DNA from: Mesodorylaimus sp. YZB2_4
Taxonomy: Eukaryota > Nematoda > Enoplea > Dorylaimida > Dorylaimidae
Direction: 5' to 3'
Assembly: GCA_030248295.1 (NCBI GenBank)
Contig: JASANH010000606.1
Coordinates: 248,001-312,000, forward strand
Length of the DNA: 64,000 nucleotides
Part shown: positions 53,969 through 64,000 of the stretch, one piece after another
Position numbering within the stretch: position 1 is the first letter of the stretch
How the letters are laid out: each line of letters begins with the position of its first letter
Position numbers and translations under genes: made by a program
The notes under the pieces: model-generated
Told to the model about the DNA's origin: nothing
What the model saw: the letters and a program-made list of their open reading frames with translations, nothing else
The model's database searches: none

Positions 53969-53989
53969 CCGGAGTCGTGGCCAAGCGGG
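53948..53989. repeat. near-perfect palindrome at the tRNA-like 5' end
   Basis: CCCGCTAGGCCACGAC and GTCGTGGCCAAGCGGG match in 15 of 16 positions around a 10-base centre. The right arm is an inverted copy of the D-arm sequence of the adjacent tRNA-like element. Confidence 0.8.
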
Positions 53990-54427
53990 GCCGGGGTCGG
54001 GGCCTAGCTATCTTCTAGCACAGGTAGCGTACAGTAGCTACTTGATGTTACTAACAGTTTGACCAGGGAAGGGTTAATAAAACCTGGTTGCTTGTCATGT
54101 CATACTTTATCCATCGCCAAGCACTATACAGCGCACTCGAGGGCTTAAGGAACGGTCGTTTCGCCTATCAAATCACTGCCAAAGCTCATTTTTACCGTGA
54201 TAGGTCGCTTGAGTGGGTGGGTAATGCCAAAAATCCAGCGCAGACCAAAACCTGCTGGGACTACTCGTCACTTGCACACCATTTGCACTTTCTTCCCTGC
54301 CATAACAATCAACTGTACACTGCCTTCCGCAACATGCGTGCTTTCAGCTGTAGGTACGCCAATGTTGGACGGCCTGTGGGCAGCACTTGAGTAAATTTTT
54401 GTTATCGTTTCTCCAACTTCCATCAAA

Positions 54428-55619
54428 ATGCCCAGCAAGGCCGATGACGATGACGAAGGATGCTTAGCTGCGCTCAAGAACTTCGGCTTGGCTGTTGTTA
54501 ATTACGGAGGCTCTTTCCTGGCCGTCTGCCTCTCATTCGTGGCCTTCGATGTCTCCAATAACTCGACTCCAATGCAAGATCCGAGCCAATGGATAGAAGA
54601 CTTTACCGTTGACGTGTGGTTTGGGCCAAGAGCTGTAAGCCGGGCGAAGGACCCTGGGGGTTGACTTGGGTGCATGGCACATGGCGTACACGGTTATAAA
54701 CGAAGACTCGTGGTCTTTTTCAGTACCCGCATCATGTGCTACATGTCATCGCCGTTGCTGCCATGTACTGTTTCACGATCGAAATCGCGTGTGTTCTTCT
54801 CAACTATGGCCGAGTAGTCAAGATATTGAAATACGTGACTATCGTGCACGGAGTGATGCTCGTGGCGGTCGTACTGCCCGTCTGTGCTATAGGCAAGGTC
54901 CTTAGTGTAATCCCTATAACTGGGTCCTATTCGTCCTCAGCCTTCTAGGGTTTGGCCTTGGCAGTGCCTTATTCAACATTGCTATGTCCCCCGAAAAGAT
55001 CGAAAGCACGTTGTTCAAAGATTTCATCACATACTATGATGCCAGCAAAGAAACGAAGCTCAATATCGCAAACTATTCGGTTCTGCAAGAACAGCTGGAC
55101 TGGATTCAAGAAGCTTATTTTTGCTGCGGCATGGACAGTGACGACGACTGGCCCAATATGATACCTCGTCACCTTGTGCCGGACTCCCCCGATCCGGAAG
55201 AGAACTCTACGATGGGTAGGTGCTCAGTGGTCCATCGACAAGGTGCCCACGATTAGGTACTTGTTTATACCACCTTAGATTCGTCCGATGCGACAACGCT
55301 GCCCGCTCGATTGCGCTGGTGGCTCGGACCTTACGGCGACGATGAAACCAGGCTGTTTCCCAGAAGCTGCTGTTCGCACAAACACAACGGGCCCTGCACT
55401 AAAGCATCGGCTTTTCAAAAATCATGTAAAACATTCGTCACTGAACTTCTGAGCCGCTGCTTGCTATTTGCTTCCGGTTTGCTACTCGCTGCTGCTCTCC
55501 TCGGCGGAATTGGAGGCGTCTCGTATTATCGCGCTGCTCGGGCTGGCATAGCCGTGCAGGAGCGTTACCACGAGTGGCTGGCCAAAACGGGTCAACTCGA
55601 TCAAGACGACAATGATTGA
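54428..55619 (+). CDS. tetraspanin-like membrane protein
   Basis: Organises membrane protein complexes. Exons near 54428-54633, 54724 onward, and a last exon from about 55280. Segment 1 is NYGGSFLAVCLSFVAF, segment 2 VIAVAAMYCFTIEIACVLLN, and the last is LLFASGLLLAAALLGGIGGV. The large extracellular loop has the CCG signature (YFCCGMDSDDDWP) and further cysteines (PRSCC, GPC, SC), as in tetraspanins with six or more Cys. The frame changes between LPVCAIGK and NWVLFVLSLLGFGLGSALFN, so an intron ending in CCTTAG at about 54904 is needed. With a donor at about 54843 (62-bp intron) the protein has the normal four membrane segments. Reading through adds a fifth segment but ends out of frame. AATAAA is at 55707. 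Confidence 0.8.
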
Positions 55620-55815
55620 GGACAATGAGTGAGCTTCCGTTTTAGAAATCTATAGGAACTGAGAAGCACAGTGTGGTAAGAATCTCACAGATAATGTAGT
55701 TCTGGTAATAAAAATCTGTTTTTCTGATCTTTTCTCTCCATAGAATATCTCAAACCGATACGGCATGGTAACACTTTCCGTACAGAAAACCAAAGCTGCG
55801 ATAATCACAACCAGT

Positions 55816-58800
55816 TCACCGTTGTATTTTCAAGTCTAGCAACGGTCTCTCGTCTTCCACCGAGCATAGACTATCGAGGCTATCACGCCGAAGCTCGTCA
55901 TTCCGCGTTCCCAATTCGTTCGCACTGACATGGTTCAAATTAGAAGCGGTTCTCGAAAGCGTTTCATTCGGTGCAAATAACGATGCTTCCAAGCCCGCGT
56001 TACGATCCTCTCCGCCATCGTCACTATTCACTTCGCTTTGCGCCTGTACCTCGCGATACCACTGCAAGGCCAGGTCAGTCAGCTTCATAGTATTGGCCTT
56101 CCTCTCCTGGAAACAAGCACGTTACAAGCCTCAGCCCCATGAAAGAGGAAAACTAACTTGTACCTGCTGTGTGAATCTCCTCGTGAAAAACGGTCTGAAA
56201 TATCGTGCATCAAGCTTCGCTAAGCCGCCAACAGTTACGGGCTGCCTGAGAAAGTCCTTCGGAGTACGCCCTTTGGAAAGATTGTCCTCTGACTCGGTTT
56301 GCTCCGAGAACGACCAGTTCTCCGCGTCGATAGTTTGGCCCTGAACAGAATAGTTTTAGGAACCAAAAATGGTCGCAGAGAACGTGTTACCATTTCATGC
56401 GTCTTGCTCAAAGTGACTTCTTTCCTTTTCTGCTCATCACTGGACCGCCTTCGACTGCTCCGTCTCCGCTTACGCTTTGAAGCTTTTGATTTTTGAACAT
56501 TTAATTGAGTCAGAAACTAAAAAGTGTACCATAAAGCACGTCAAAGACAATTGGTCCCTGGAAATATAACCCTGTTTATCTCCTACCCACCCCAGCCCAA
56601 AAATAATCGCTCGGTCGATCTCTTTGTTCCCCAGAAATATATGATCTGCATACCTTGATTAAGGGCATCGTCGATCCACCCAAAATGATGATTGTAAACA
56701 GAACAATACTAAGCGTGCTCGTAACAATAACCCGGCGCGTTTTTGCATTCTCAAAATCCATGTGCAAAGACAAGGCAAAGGCGATTGCGCCGCGAAGACC
56801 TAAATAAAAGCCAAACATCATCCTGAAGGATTAAAGAGGACCGGCTTTCCCTTACCACTAAACCACATCAAAAACTGCATTTGGGCAGTGATCTTATGCT
56901 CGCGGAAGTAATTGAGAAGCCGAGAAAGTGGAAATATGTTGACTGCTCTGGCCAGAAGGCACAGCACCTAGAACGAAAGGAGCGGCAATGTTGATGAGCA
57001 CACTTTGTGTTGTCTTAACATACAATGCACCAGCAGATGAACGCTGGTTCCAGTACTAGCGGAAAGGTGAACAGGGCCATTCCGAGATACGCGAACACGC
57101 ACGTCTCTAAAAATAGGAATGTTAGAACATGTTCGACGCCCCAAGCATGGAATACTATTGACCTGCCATAAAAGCTAAAGTGCGGAATGTCTGCTGAACA
57201 GTAACCTGGGTCACAGCAGACAGGTTGAAATGGGTGTAGTGTGACATCACGATACCACAGAACAGGATGGCCATGATTCCTGAAACGACAAGCAGCAGTG
57301 CACTATGTAGACATTATATAGCGACTATACTACAGCATGAAGCCTGGATGCAACTCCTACCCAAGCTTAAACCGAAAAAAAGATTCCCCTGTGCACGTTT
57401 AATCCCTACCCCTTACGATAGATGATCGATGAAAAAAGGAGTGAACTATCGTTACCAAGTCCCATTTTCTCATGGTTTTTTAAACAGCTCGAAACACGTA
57501 CCCGACAAGTTTAATGCTTCAGCCAGTCCGTACGGCAAATAGGCAAACAATAAGATGAAACCGTACTCCAACGAAGGTGTGTTGTGCAAATTCACAAATT
57601 TTAGTAGCTAAAAAAATATTATCGGTTAATAGCGACCGCCGAGATTACTAAAAACTCACCAAAGCCGAAACCAATGCTGTCACGATCCCGATACCCGCCG
57701 AACCGAAGAACATCAAACAGAATCTCCCCATTGAAGTCACAATCGATGCGCCAGCGCCCAACGCCTTCATCGATGGCTGATCCAGTTCCAAAATCGTCCT
57801 GCAAGCATCACCTGGTCAAGGCCAAACGTGCTGGAGGCAATGGTCTTACGCTGTCAGTACGATAGCCACAGCATCGTTCAGCATGGACTCGCCGAAAACC
57901 AACATGTACAAGACTGGGTCGACCTTAATCGCTTGGAAAATGGCCAGCGTTGCCACTGGATCCACGGCCGATATGAGGCTGCCGAACGCAAAGCTTTGCA
58001 CTGGTGTCAGTGCATAGATCAGATCTGCCTGTAAAACAGTAGAAGATCCAGTCGCTGTATCTCAAATAAAAGAAAGGTATGCTCACCTGACCCAGTACAT
58101 ACACGCCGCCTCCAATCACCATAGCTGAAACGAAAGTCCCAACGACGGCAAACACCAGAATCGAACCAAAGTTAGCGAAAAAATTTCCCTGTAAATAAGC
58201 TACGACTTATAATCTAAGTCACTCATGCGCCCTACGACTAGCACCTTATGTAAATTATATCCCGATTCGAAGATAATCGGAGGCAGTAAAACCAGAAAAA
58301 ACATGTTTGGTGAAAATGCTTCTTCATTCTGAAACACAAAACATAGAGCTCTGTCGTCCTCTACGAGACCAGAAATCGAGATGTGACCTACCGTCCAGTC
58401 CTTGCCCGTAAAACTAAGAACAAAACCAATGACTGAACCTAAAATCGAGCAAAAATTTCACCATAAAAATAAACTAGCGATACTGTTACTTGCCCAAAAA
58501 GACTATCGCCAGACTGTCCGGAATGAAGTGTAGTTTTGTCGTTAACAAAAAATGAACGAGCAATATTGCCAAAGCTAAATTAGAAGACAACGTTCACTGA
58601 ATCAGCTGGCCGTGTTCGGACTGGAGTGAAATACTAGTTATACGGCCAATCTCTCCAGGTGAACTTCTTGCTACCTGTGATCTGTACATACGTAGTACTG
58701 CACGTTGGCCTACATATGAATAATAAAGTGTTAGCACGTAAGCCATCCAGCCGCGATCTATGCTAACTACATGCTATTGTCAGTATACATCCTCGCCGTG

Positions 58801-59276
58801 GTAATAACAAGGGGTTCCAAAACATAAACATGAGCGAGTTGGTGGCCAGCAGGAAGTTTGAAGCCTATCGCAAGACTCGAGAAAACTCACCGATTATAAT
58901 CAAAATGAAAAATATTGCCATAGAATTTCGGTGTTCTTTTTCCGCATCTCCTTGAGGTGGTAAAGCCGGTTGGACTCCTGGCGTTGTCGGACTTTCTGTT
59001 GACGCACTCGAAGTATAGTTGTCGTTCGTCGTATCATTACTGGAAAGACAAATGCATAGCCAACGCTAAAAGCTCATACAGGACAAGATAAGGATTGGAG
59101 ATACGACCTACATGATGAGAATGCTTAATTACGTACGACAGCCCACCTGCGGGCTGTTTCGAAGCTACTCTGCTATGAAATCATGTTCTAACTTACTTTG
59201 TAAAATTTTGGCAGTCGACATGACTAAACACAAAATTTAGTGCGAAACACACGCAAAACACTTTTCTTGCTACCAT
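55816..59276 (-). CDS. SLC9A8: Na+/H+ exchanger, SLC9A8 (NHE8) type
   Basis: Twelve-segment cation/proton antiporter of Golgi, endosome or plasma membrane. The first exon (from 59276) is a signal-like [18 protein letters not shown]. The second encodes an acidic/Thr-rich lumenal stretch and [10 protein letters not shown]. Recognised pieces in order: [54 protein letters not shown] (ion-binding ND), [54 protein letters not shown], and [20 protein letters not shown], then STMPLIKV. The cytosolic tail [14 protein letters not shown] and [13 protein letters not shown] match NHE8 and separate it from NHE6/7/9. It ends in an acidic, Ser-rich tail. More than ten small exons with introns of about 50-100 bp. 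Confidence 0.94.
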
Positions 59277-61558
59277 AGCTGATTGCGGCAAACAGAACAC
59301 TAATAACTTTCCTAACCCATTCTATCGACCGTCCAGCCGTGCCGTGCCAAAATGCAGCGGATGAGTGACATGTCATCTATTCCCGCGGTTTTGTAGACAG
59401 CTTGATGCTCAGGACACACACCTTATCTCATTGCCGCGCATTTAAAAATCCATGCGAGGGATGAGCATTCTGCTGTTAAAATAGCTCGCAAGGAATTTTC
59501 ATATGGCTGTCATTTCAAAGATTATAAAAGACGATGCTTTAGTGATAGCGGTGATATTTAAGTAATTAGATAACTGAATTAATGCTGTTGTCTGCTGAGT
59601 AGCGGGAAATTAGGTCATCTAAAATTGGAGCACTGCTAGAATTCGTGCGATGAACCTCGATTTTCTCCCAGGGGGGCTAAATTTTATTTTTTTTCGGGGG
59701 CGTACTCATTAAGCAATCAAAACAGTCTTGATAAATGGGGTTCCATGCAGGTGGTATGTGTTGACGTCGAGCCACTTGAACTACCATTGTGGGTTTGTTT
59801 CAGGAATATGAGGTCTTCCTAAAGAAACGAGCAGGAACTGTGCGAATGCCATAATCGCTTATTTGGAAGGTAAGATATTTTTATTCGTGGGTTTTAGGAG
59901 TCAACGACTTTTGATGCCCTTGTTCTGCTCTTTGTCACGTGATGCGCCTGCTGAGCTGCACGTGATGCAATGGCTTGGCCTACCTGGTTGTCATTAGGCC
60001 CATGCTAACATGCCTGGGAACAAAGATGTTGTGAAATGAGGCCAGAGTTGAGGGAGCTTGTCTCGGATGCGTACAGTATCGTCGATATGTCGAATGGTCA
60101 AGCTGCTCTTCTTGTGCTGTGCTAGCAATACTTCATGTTCGGTGAAATTTCCCAGGCCCATGTTGCAGGCACACTGGTTCCAGTTGTTGCACTGCACCTT
60201 GCGTCTGGATGTTATTGCAGTCGCGCTGTCTGCTGCGAGTCGTGTGCCTGTGTTTACTCTCCTATCTATTAGTATCTGCTCTCATTTTGTGGTCCTCCTC
60301 CTCAGCATGTAGGTGTCTCCTGTTTTAGGCGACTGCAGTCAGTGTGATCAAAGACGGCGTGCTATCGCTTCGGCTCGTTGGGGTTGAATTTGCGGGATTA
60401 GGGTTAGGTAAGGTTGTATTGATAATTTTGAGTTTTGTCAAATGTGGGCGATCAAGTCCAAGTTCCGACATTTCCCCCCCCCCCCCCCCCAGATGTCAAC
60501 AAAGATGACGTAATTCGGATTAGTTCCGCTGTCATAAGTCTTTTTGGGATGCCACCCGGATTTCCTGTTTTGCTAGTTGCCAATGCGTTGTTTCAACTGA
60601 GGTCGAATCATTGAACGAACTTTGGTTTTGGAAGTGACATTTGGTCATGTCTGCAATTGGTTGCCGTTTCCGCCCTATCCGGGATTTTGAAAGGACAAAT
60701 ATGTAGTGCGGCCGATTTTCGAATCATGTCTTTTGAGTGGTATAGAATGACCTAATGGAAGCATACGAGGCCTGAATGAACTTCTTTAGAAAGTATCTAC
60801 TCCGCATTGAAGCCAAAAGTGGAAAATTAGCCTCGCAATGACGCGCATCAGTGGGCGGAGGAGACACGTCGCGAGGAGGTATTGTGGTGACTGGTATCCT
60901 TGTTCACAAAAACTGGTGTATAAGATGAATTACAAAGTAGTAAATAAGTAGGATGGGTTGTACTCGTATCCTAAGCCGAAATAGGATTGTACAAATCAGA
61001 ATGCTCTCGGCCATGATTCGAACAGGAGGGAATGTCGTCTCGGCCCAATGCCTGTTTGCCAAATATGTACATATACGTCATTTGGTAAGAAGAGACCAGT
61101 TTCTTTCTCGTACACTTTGAGTGACGATGCGCCAGCCGAGGCATAGTTTGCATGAAATAACCATTTCGAGCGTAGTGTCGTCGCTAACATTCTTTACTCT
61201 TCGGAGGTGTGAGTATCAGTGCGTATGCCATGAACGGCACTCGCGTAGGTCGTTGTAGGTGAGGACCAGGATTGGATGACGGCATCTTTCGCCCCTCGCA
61301 GCCAAAATAGAATGAGGGCCCATCGTTTCTATTATGGCCATAGATGAGTCGTTAATGTGTACTGTACTTTCACTCTATGCTTGCGTGGGCGCTCTCCCCC
61401 TCATTTCGCCTCTTCCGCTTCGAGAAATCTAAAAAGAGAAAATGAACGATTTGCGTCATCGCGACTTATAAAAGTTGCGCTAGCGCCATATTTCTTGCCC
61501 TTTGACAAGCTTTGCTAAGATTTACAGTGCTTCGATTTTGCAGGATTATTTTTGAGGA
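59277..61558. other. intergenic, between divergent SLC9A8 and transglutaminase
   Basis: About 2.3 kb. It has a run of C at about 60473-60490 and short chance ORFs at 59994-60312 and 60971-61190. I see no gene. The final 100 bp carry a TATA box for the transglutaminase gene. Confidence 0.5.
61467..61474 (+). promoter_or_regulatory. TATA box of the transglutaminase gene
   Basis: TATAAAAG lies 92 bp before the ATG at 61559, which would put transcription start near 61497 and give a leader of about 60 bases. It is the clearest TATA box I noticed in the window and suggests regulated rather than housekeeping expression. Confidence 0.55.
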
Positions 61559-64000
61559 ATGATCCATCCAGTGGACGCCCCTTTGGTCTTTTCACCTCAT
61601 CGTAGGGTGACCACTTCCGAGCAGGGTGACAGTGCGGTGACCAGAAGAACTGTCTACAGTGCCCGCAGCACGGACACTGGCCCAGTTCCGACATCCCCTC
61701 AAGTCCGAGATGATGGCCGTCCAGTAACGACGTGGAACAACTTGTATCGACCTGGACGCATGCCGGTCACCACCGACCACAAAGCTGATCCGTACGATGG
61801 CATCGATGCGGCAATGGCAGCCACCGTGGCCGCGGCAGGCTCCGTAAAGACCCCGAGAAGTAGGCAGATTGCTTGTCTTGCCAGCACCACTCCACCCACC
61901 CAGCCTGATATACTCGACCATGGAGTGTGTGGCCATTCTTCAGCCTGTACTTTCGCTATTTTAGAGTCAGATACACTACATTTCCCGGCCCCGGTTCAGA
62001 CCCCATCACTCGATGCCCCTTTGGAATTGAAGTCGGTCGAGTTGAACATCGGGCCGAACAGCAAAGCGCACCATACGGAAGACTATTACGTGGCGCAACG
62101 AGCCAAGGGTGCTCAACTGGTCCTGAGACGCGGAGCAGATTTTGTCATCAACATGACATTTTATCGCGCCTACGATCCGGCTAACGACACTCTCAAACTG
62201 ACGTTCGAGATTGGTAAGCAGGGGGAGGCGGTTACGGACTGATGTGAGCACGGCTGATTGTTTCCAGGGGACATGCCAACAGTCGCCAACTTGACGAAAG
62301 TTACTGTCCCAGTGACAGCCGGCGATGCGCAACGAGAGGATAACGCGCACCAGAAAGCACCTTGGTCCGCGATCATAGAGAGCGTTGACGGCAATCGGCT
62401 ATCGTTGCGTGTCAGAGTGGCACCCAATGCCATCATTGGATGCTGGAACGTGAAGGTGGTGTCGTCCTTGAAACATCAGCCCAACGCTGTCTTCCTGGAC
62501 TCAGTGTCGTTGATTCACGGTGTCTACATCCTGTTCAATCCCTGGTCGCCAGGTAAGACTGCTTATCGCATAAGGGCGAGCTAGCAAAGTTCGACCGAGC
62601 TGAACTGCAGACACTCGTAAGAACTGAGCGTCAAAATGGCATTGGCATATTGACATTGGGAGAGCGCAGTCTTGCGTTCAGTTCAGCTCGGTTGGAGTTG
62701 TTGATGGGTCTGCGTTCGGCGGTGTTCTTTCATCATTGCACTAGGCAAGTTTTTCCCCTGTTCTCGGTTGCCGTCTCGGACACTGATCGTGAGGCTTTCA
62801 ACTTTGCTTTCTATGGTGACAAGTGAGCCGAGGTATGGGGCATTGCTGAGGAAAAACGTCCTCGAACAGCCTGTATTGTATATTTTTGGTAGTGCCAAGA
62901 TTGATGCTGCTGACAATGAGTCGATACTACTCGAGTACTCGACGACCATGCGCGAGCAAGGTAGAAAATCTTACGATCAGTGTGCATTGCGGAATCCCCT
63001 GGTTGTTTCAAGTGCAAGTGTGAACATCAGCGAGCTCATATCGTCCCGGCTCGGCTCGGATCGGATCTTGCGTTTAGCGTTCGACTGGGGTGGTGTCTAA
63101 TCCTCTTTCAGGGTTAGGGAGTCAGAGTTATAATAATAGTTCCAGAAATGTTTTTGCTGTCTATGCTTTTGACAGGCATTCTTGCAGGGTTGACATAGCA
63201 AAGCAGAGGGGGAACCAGGCAGAATATTCTGCACGAGTGAGCGACTTTTTAAATGGAAATAGTTGTGGATTCCAGCAGGTGATTGTAAGTGACTGGCAGG
63301 CTTAGCGACGATACTAGAAATGATCGCCTGCACCTGTTCTCACCTGTATCATCCTAACTTATATCCCCTGAGGTAAGATCGCTATGTAGAAATGATAGTC
63401 GGGTGCGACATGTACTGCTCATGGTAGTCTATATGCAGGACATGTTCCAAGCACTGGAAGCCCCCTCACGTCTTCTGTTGTCACTACATTCGTACCCAAG
63501 GTGGACCGTTTCTGAAATCTCGTCTTCCAAGATGTGACGGGTCAGCGGCGCACATGATTTACAGACTCTCCACTTACTGATGATGCAGAAGCTGATACTA
63601 AGAGTTGCTTTGTGGTTTGCTTTCTGCGCTTAGGACTGCTGCAGTCAATGTGGAAATCAAATCTGTGTAATGCCTAAACAATGGGGGTTTGCCATTGACT
63701 GATTTTCCGTCTTGACTTCAACACAGACACTGACACTGCTACATCGGGGTTGGAACCCCCGGGGGATGTGGTCGAGGTCAGTGCCCTGCATGAACGCTGT
63801 CGCGGCTGACCCCTTCATCATGACCCCCTGCATCGTTCGATAGTGTCATGATTATCCATCACCTGACTGCTCTATCTTCCTTTCTTGTTGCAGCCGACCC
63901 TCTACTACGAACTATGTTTTCAGCTGACCCGACTTACTTGGAGAATGAGCAGGATCGGGACGAGTATATCTTGAATGACAGCGGGAAAATTTGGCGCGGC
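61559..64000 (+). CDS. transglutaminase (N-terminal part; runs off the right edge)
   Basis: Calcium-dependent protein cross-linking enzyme (haemolymph clotting, cuticle or extracellular matrix in arthropod-like animals). Exon 1 starts at 61559. The N-terminal beta-sandwich begins at LELKSVELNIGPNSKAHHTE and runs through LVLRRGADFVINMTFYRAYD and VYILFNPWSP. The last exon here (from 63920) reads DPTYLENEQDRDEYILND, the transglutaminase stretch before the catalytic core. The Cys-His-Asp triad is outside the window. A Thr/Pro-rich N-terminal extension of about 140 residues precedes the sandwich. Within it 61860-61963 has intron signals (GTAGGC to CTATTTTAG) and a length divisible by three, so it may be spliced out or retained. 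The intron at 62554-63919 is 1.37 kb and has two in-frame acceptors at its end. Confidence 0.9.
62554..63919 (+). other. long transglutaminase intron
   Basis: 1.37 kb between GTAAGA and TTTCAG. It contains a 13-bp perfect inverted repeat, CCGAGCTGAACTG (62597) and CAGTTCAGCTCGG (62682), and short ORFs without recognisable similarity. No embedded gene is supported. Confidence 0.6.

Larger units (their letters stand above)
53797..54154. repeat. pair of 60-bp direct repeats flanking a tRNA-like sequence
   Basis: TGTCATACTTTATCCAT, GCCAAGCAC and GCGCACTCGAGGGCT occur in the same order at 53797-53861 and 54093-54154, about 293 bp apart. The tRNA-like sequence and palindrome lie between them. This suggests a tandem duplication, or a repeat family of which these are two copies. 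Confidence 0.75.
53286..54427. other. repeat-containing spacer, about 1.1 kb
   Basis: Contains the poly(A) signal of the upstream gene, a stretch at 53590-53740 that looks like a degraded repeat but without a recognisable ORF, the tRNA-like sequence, and two direct copies of a 60-bp segment (53797-53861 and 54093-54154). Confidence 0.6.

Noticed and set aside
55816-59276. Organellar exchanger NHE6/7/9
   Set aside because: The tail motifs ([18 protein letters not shown]) and STMPLIKV match NHE8 instead.
60473-60490. Poly-C run as a regulatory or viral tract
   Set aside because: A simple homopolymer, like the one at 11691; most likely a microsatellite or assembly-sensitive site.

Overview
This is animal nuclear DNA. 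Nearly every gene is split by short GT-AG introns (often 50-100 bp), and the recognisable proteins form a metazoan set: Scratch-type zinc fingers, a GTSF1-like piRNA factor, a Cys-loop chloride channel, a tetraspanin, a transglutaminase and GPCRs. About 20 genes in 64 kb, on both strands, indicate a compact genome. My best guess is a small-genome ecdysozoan such as a tardigrade. That is inferred from gene density, intron size and moderate GC content, not from a diagnostic marker.

Layout. 1-2.7 kb: 5' part of mitochondrial CLPX (-), cut by the left edge. 4.0-8.3 kb: WWP1/Su(dx)-type HECT ubiquitin ligase (+). 9.1-10.8 kb: secretory cyclophilin B (+), convergent with an UPF0598 (C8orf82) gene (-). 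14.0-15.1 kb: GTSF1-like gene (+). 15.4-17.8 kb: NUDT21/CFIm25 (+). 17.8-21.7 kb: a gene-poor stretch before the transcription factor Scratch (+, 21.7-23.6 kb). 24.0-27.7 kb: USP10 (-), head-to-head with DNAJA2 (+, 28.5-30.5 kb). 31.0-35.0 kb: prolidase PEPD (+). 35.2-37.6 kb: FAAH2-like amidase (-). 38.5-41.0 kb: DDHD phospholipase (-). 41.4-42.1 kb: unknown multi-pass membrane protein (-). 42.5-43.3 kb: repeat-bounded, transposon-like element. 43.5-45.5 kb: anion-type Cys-loop channel (-). 47.5-48.4 kb: small unknown single-pass membrane protein (-). 49.7-53.3 kb: two divergent orphan 7TM receptors, probably paralogues. 53.3-54.2 kb: repeats with a degenerate tRNA-like sequence. 54.4-55.6 kb: tetraspanin-like gene (+). 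55.8-59.3 kb: Na+/H+ exchanger SLC9A8 (-). 61.6 kb to the right edge: transglutaminase (+), incomplete.

Most genes are independent housekeeping or signalling genes and there is no sign of an operon. Several pairs are arranged head to head (CLPX/WWP1, UPF0598/GTSF1-like, USP10/DNAJA2, the two 7TM receptors, SLC9A8/transglutaminase) and may share upstream regions. Ubiquitin handling (WWP1, USP10), proteostasis (CLPX, DNAJA2, cyclophilin B, PEPD) and lipid hydrolysis (FAAH2, DDHD) each occur more than once, but I see no evidence that these genes form one system.

I found no clear unknown multi-gene system. The least explained items are the lineage-specific membrane proteins, the GTAATGTGTCCG-bounded element at 42.5-43.3 kb, a repeat shared by the FAAH2 and DDHD genes that carries a splice-acceptor-like end, a possible GA-AG intron in cyclophilin B, and the tRNA-like palindrome near 53.95 kb. 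Exon boundaries were placed by eye from splice consensus and remembered family alignments. Ends may be off by a few bases, and short terminal exons may be missed.
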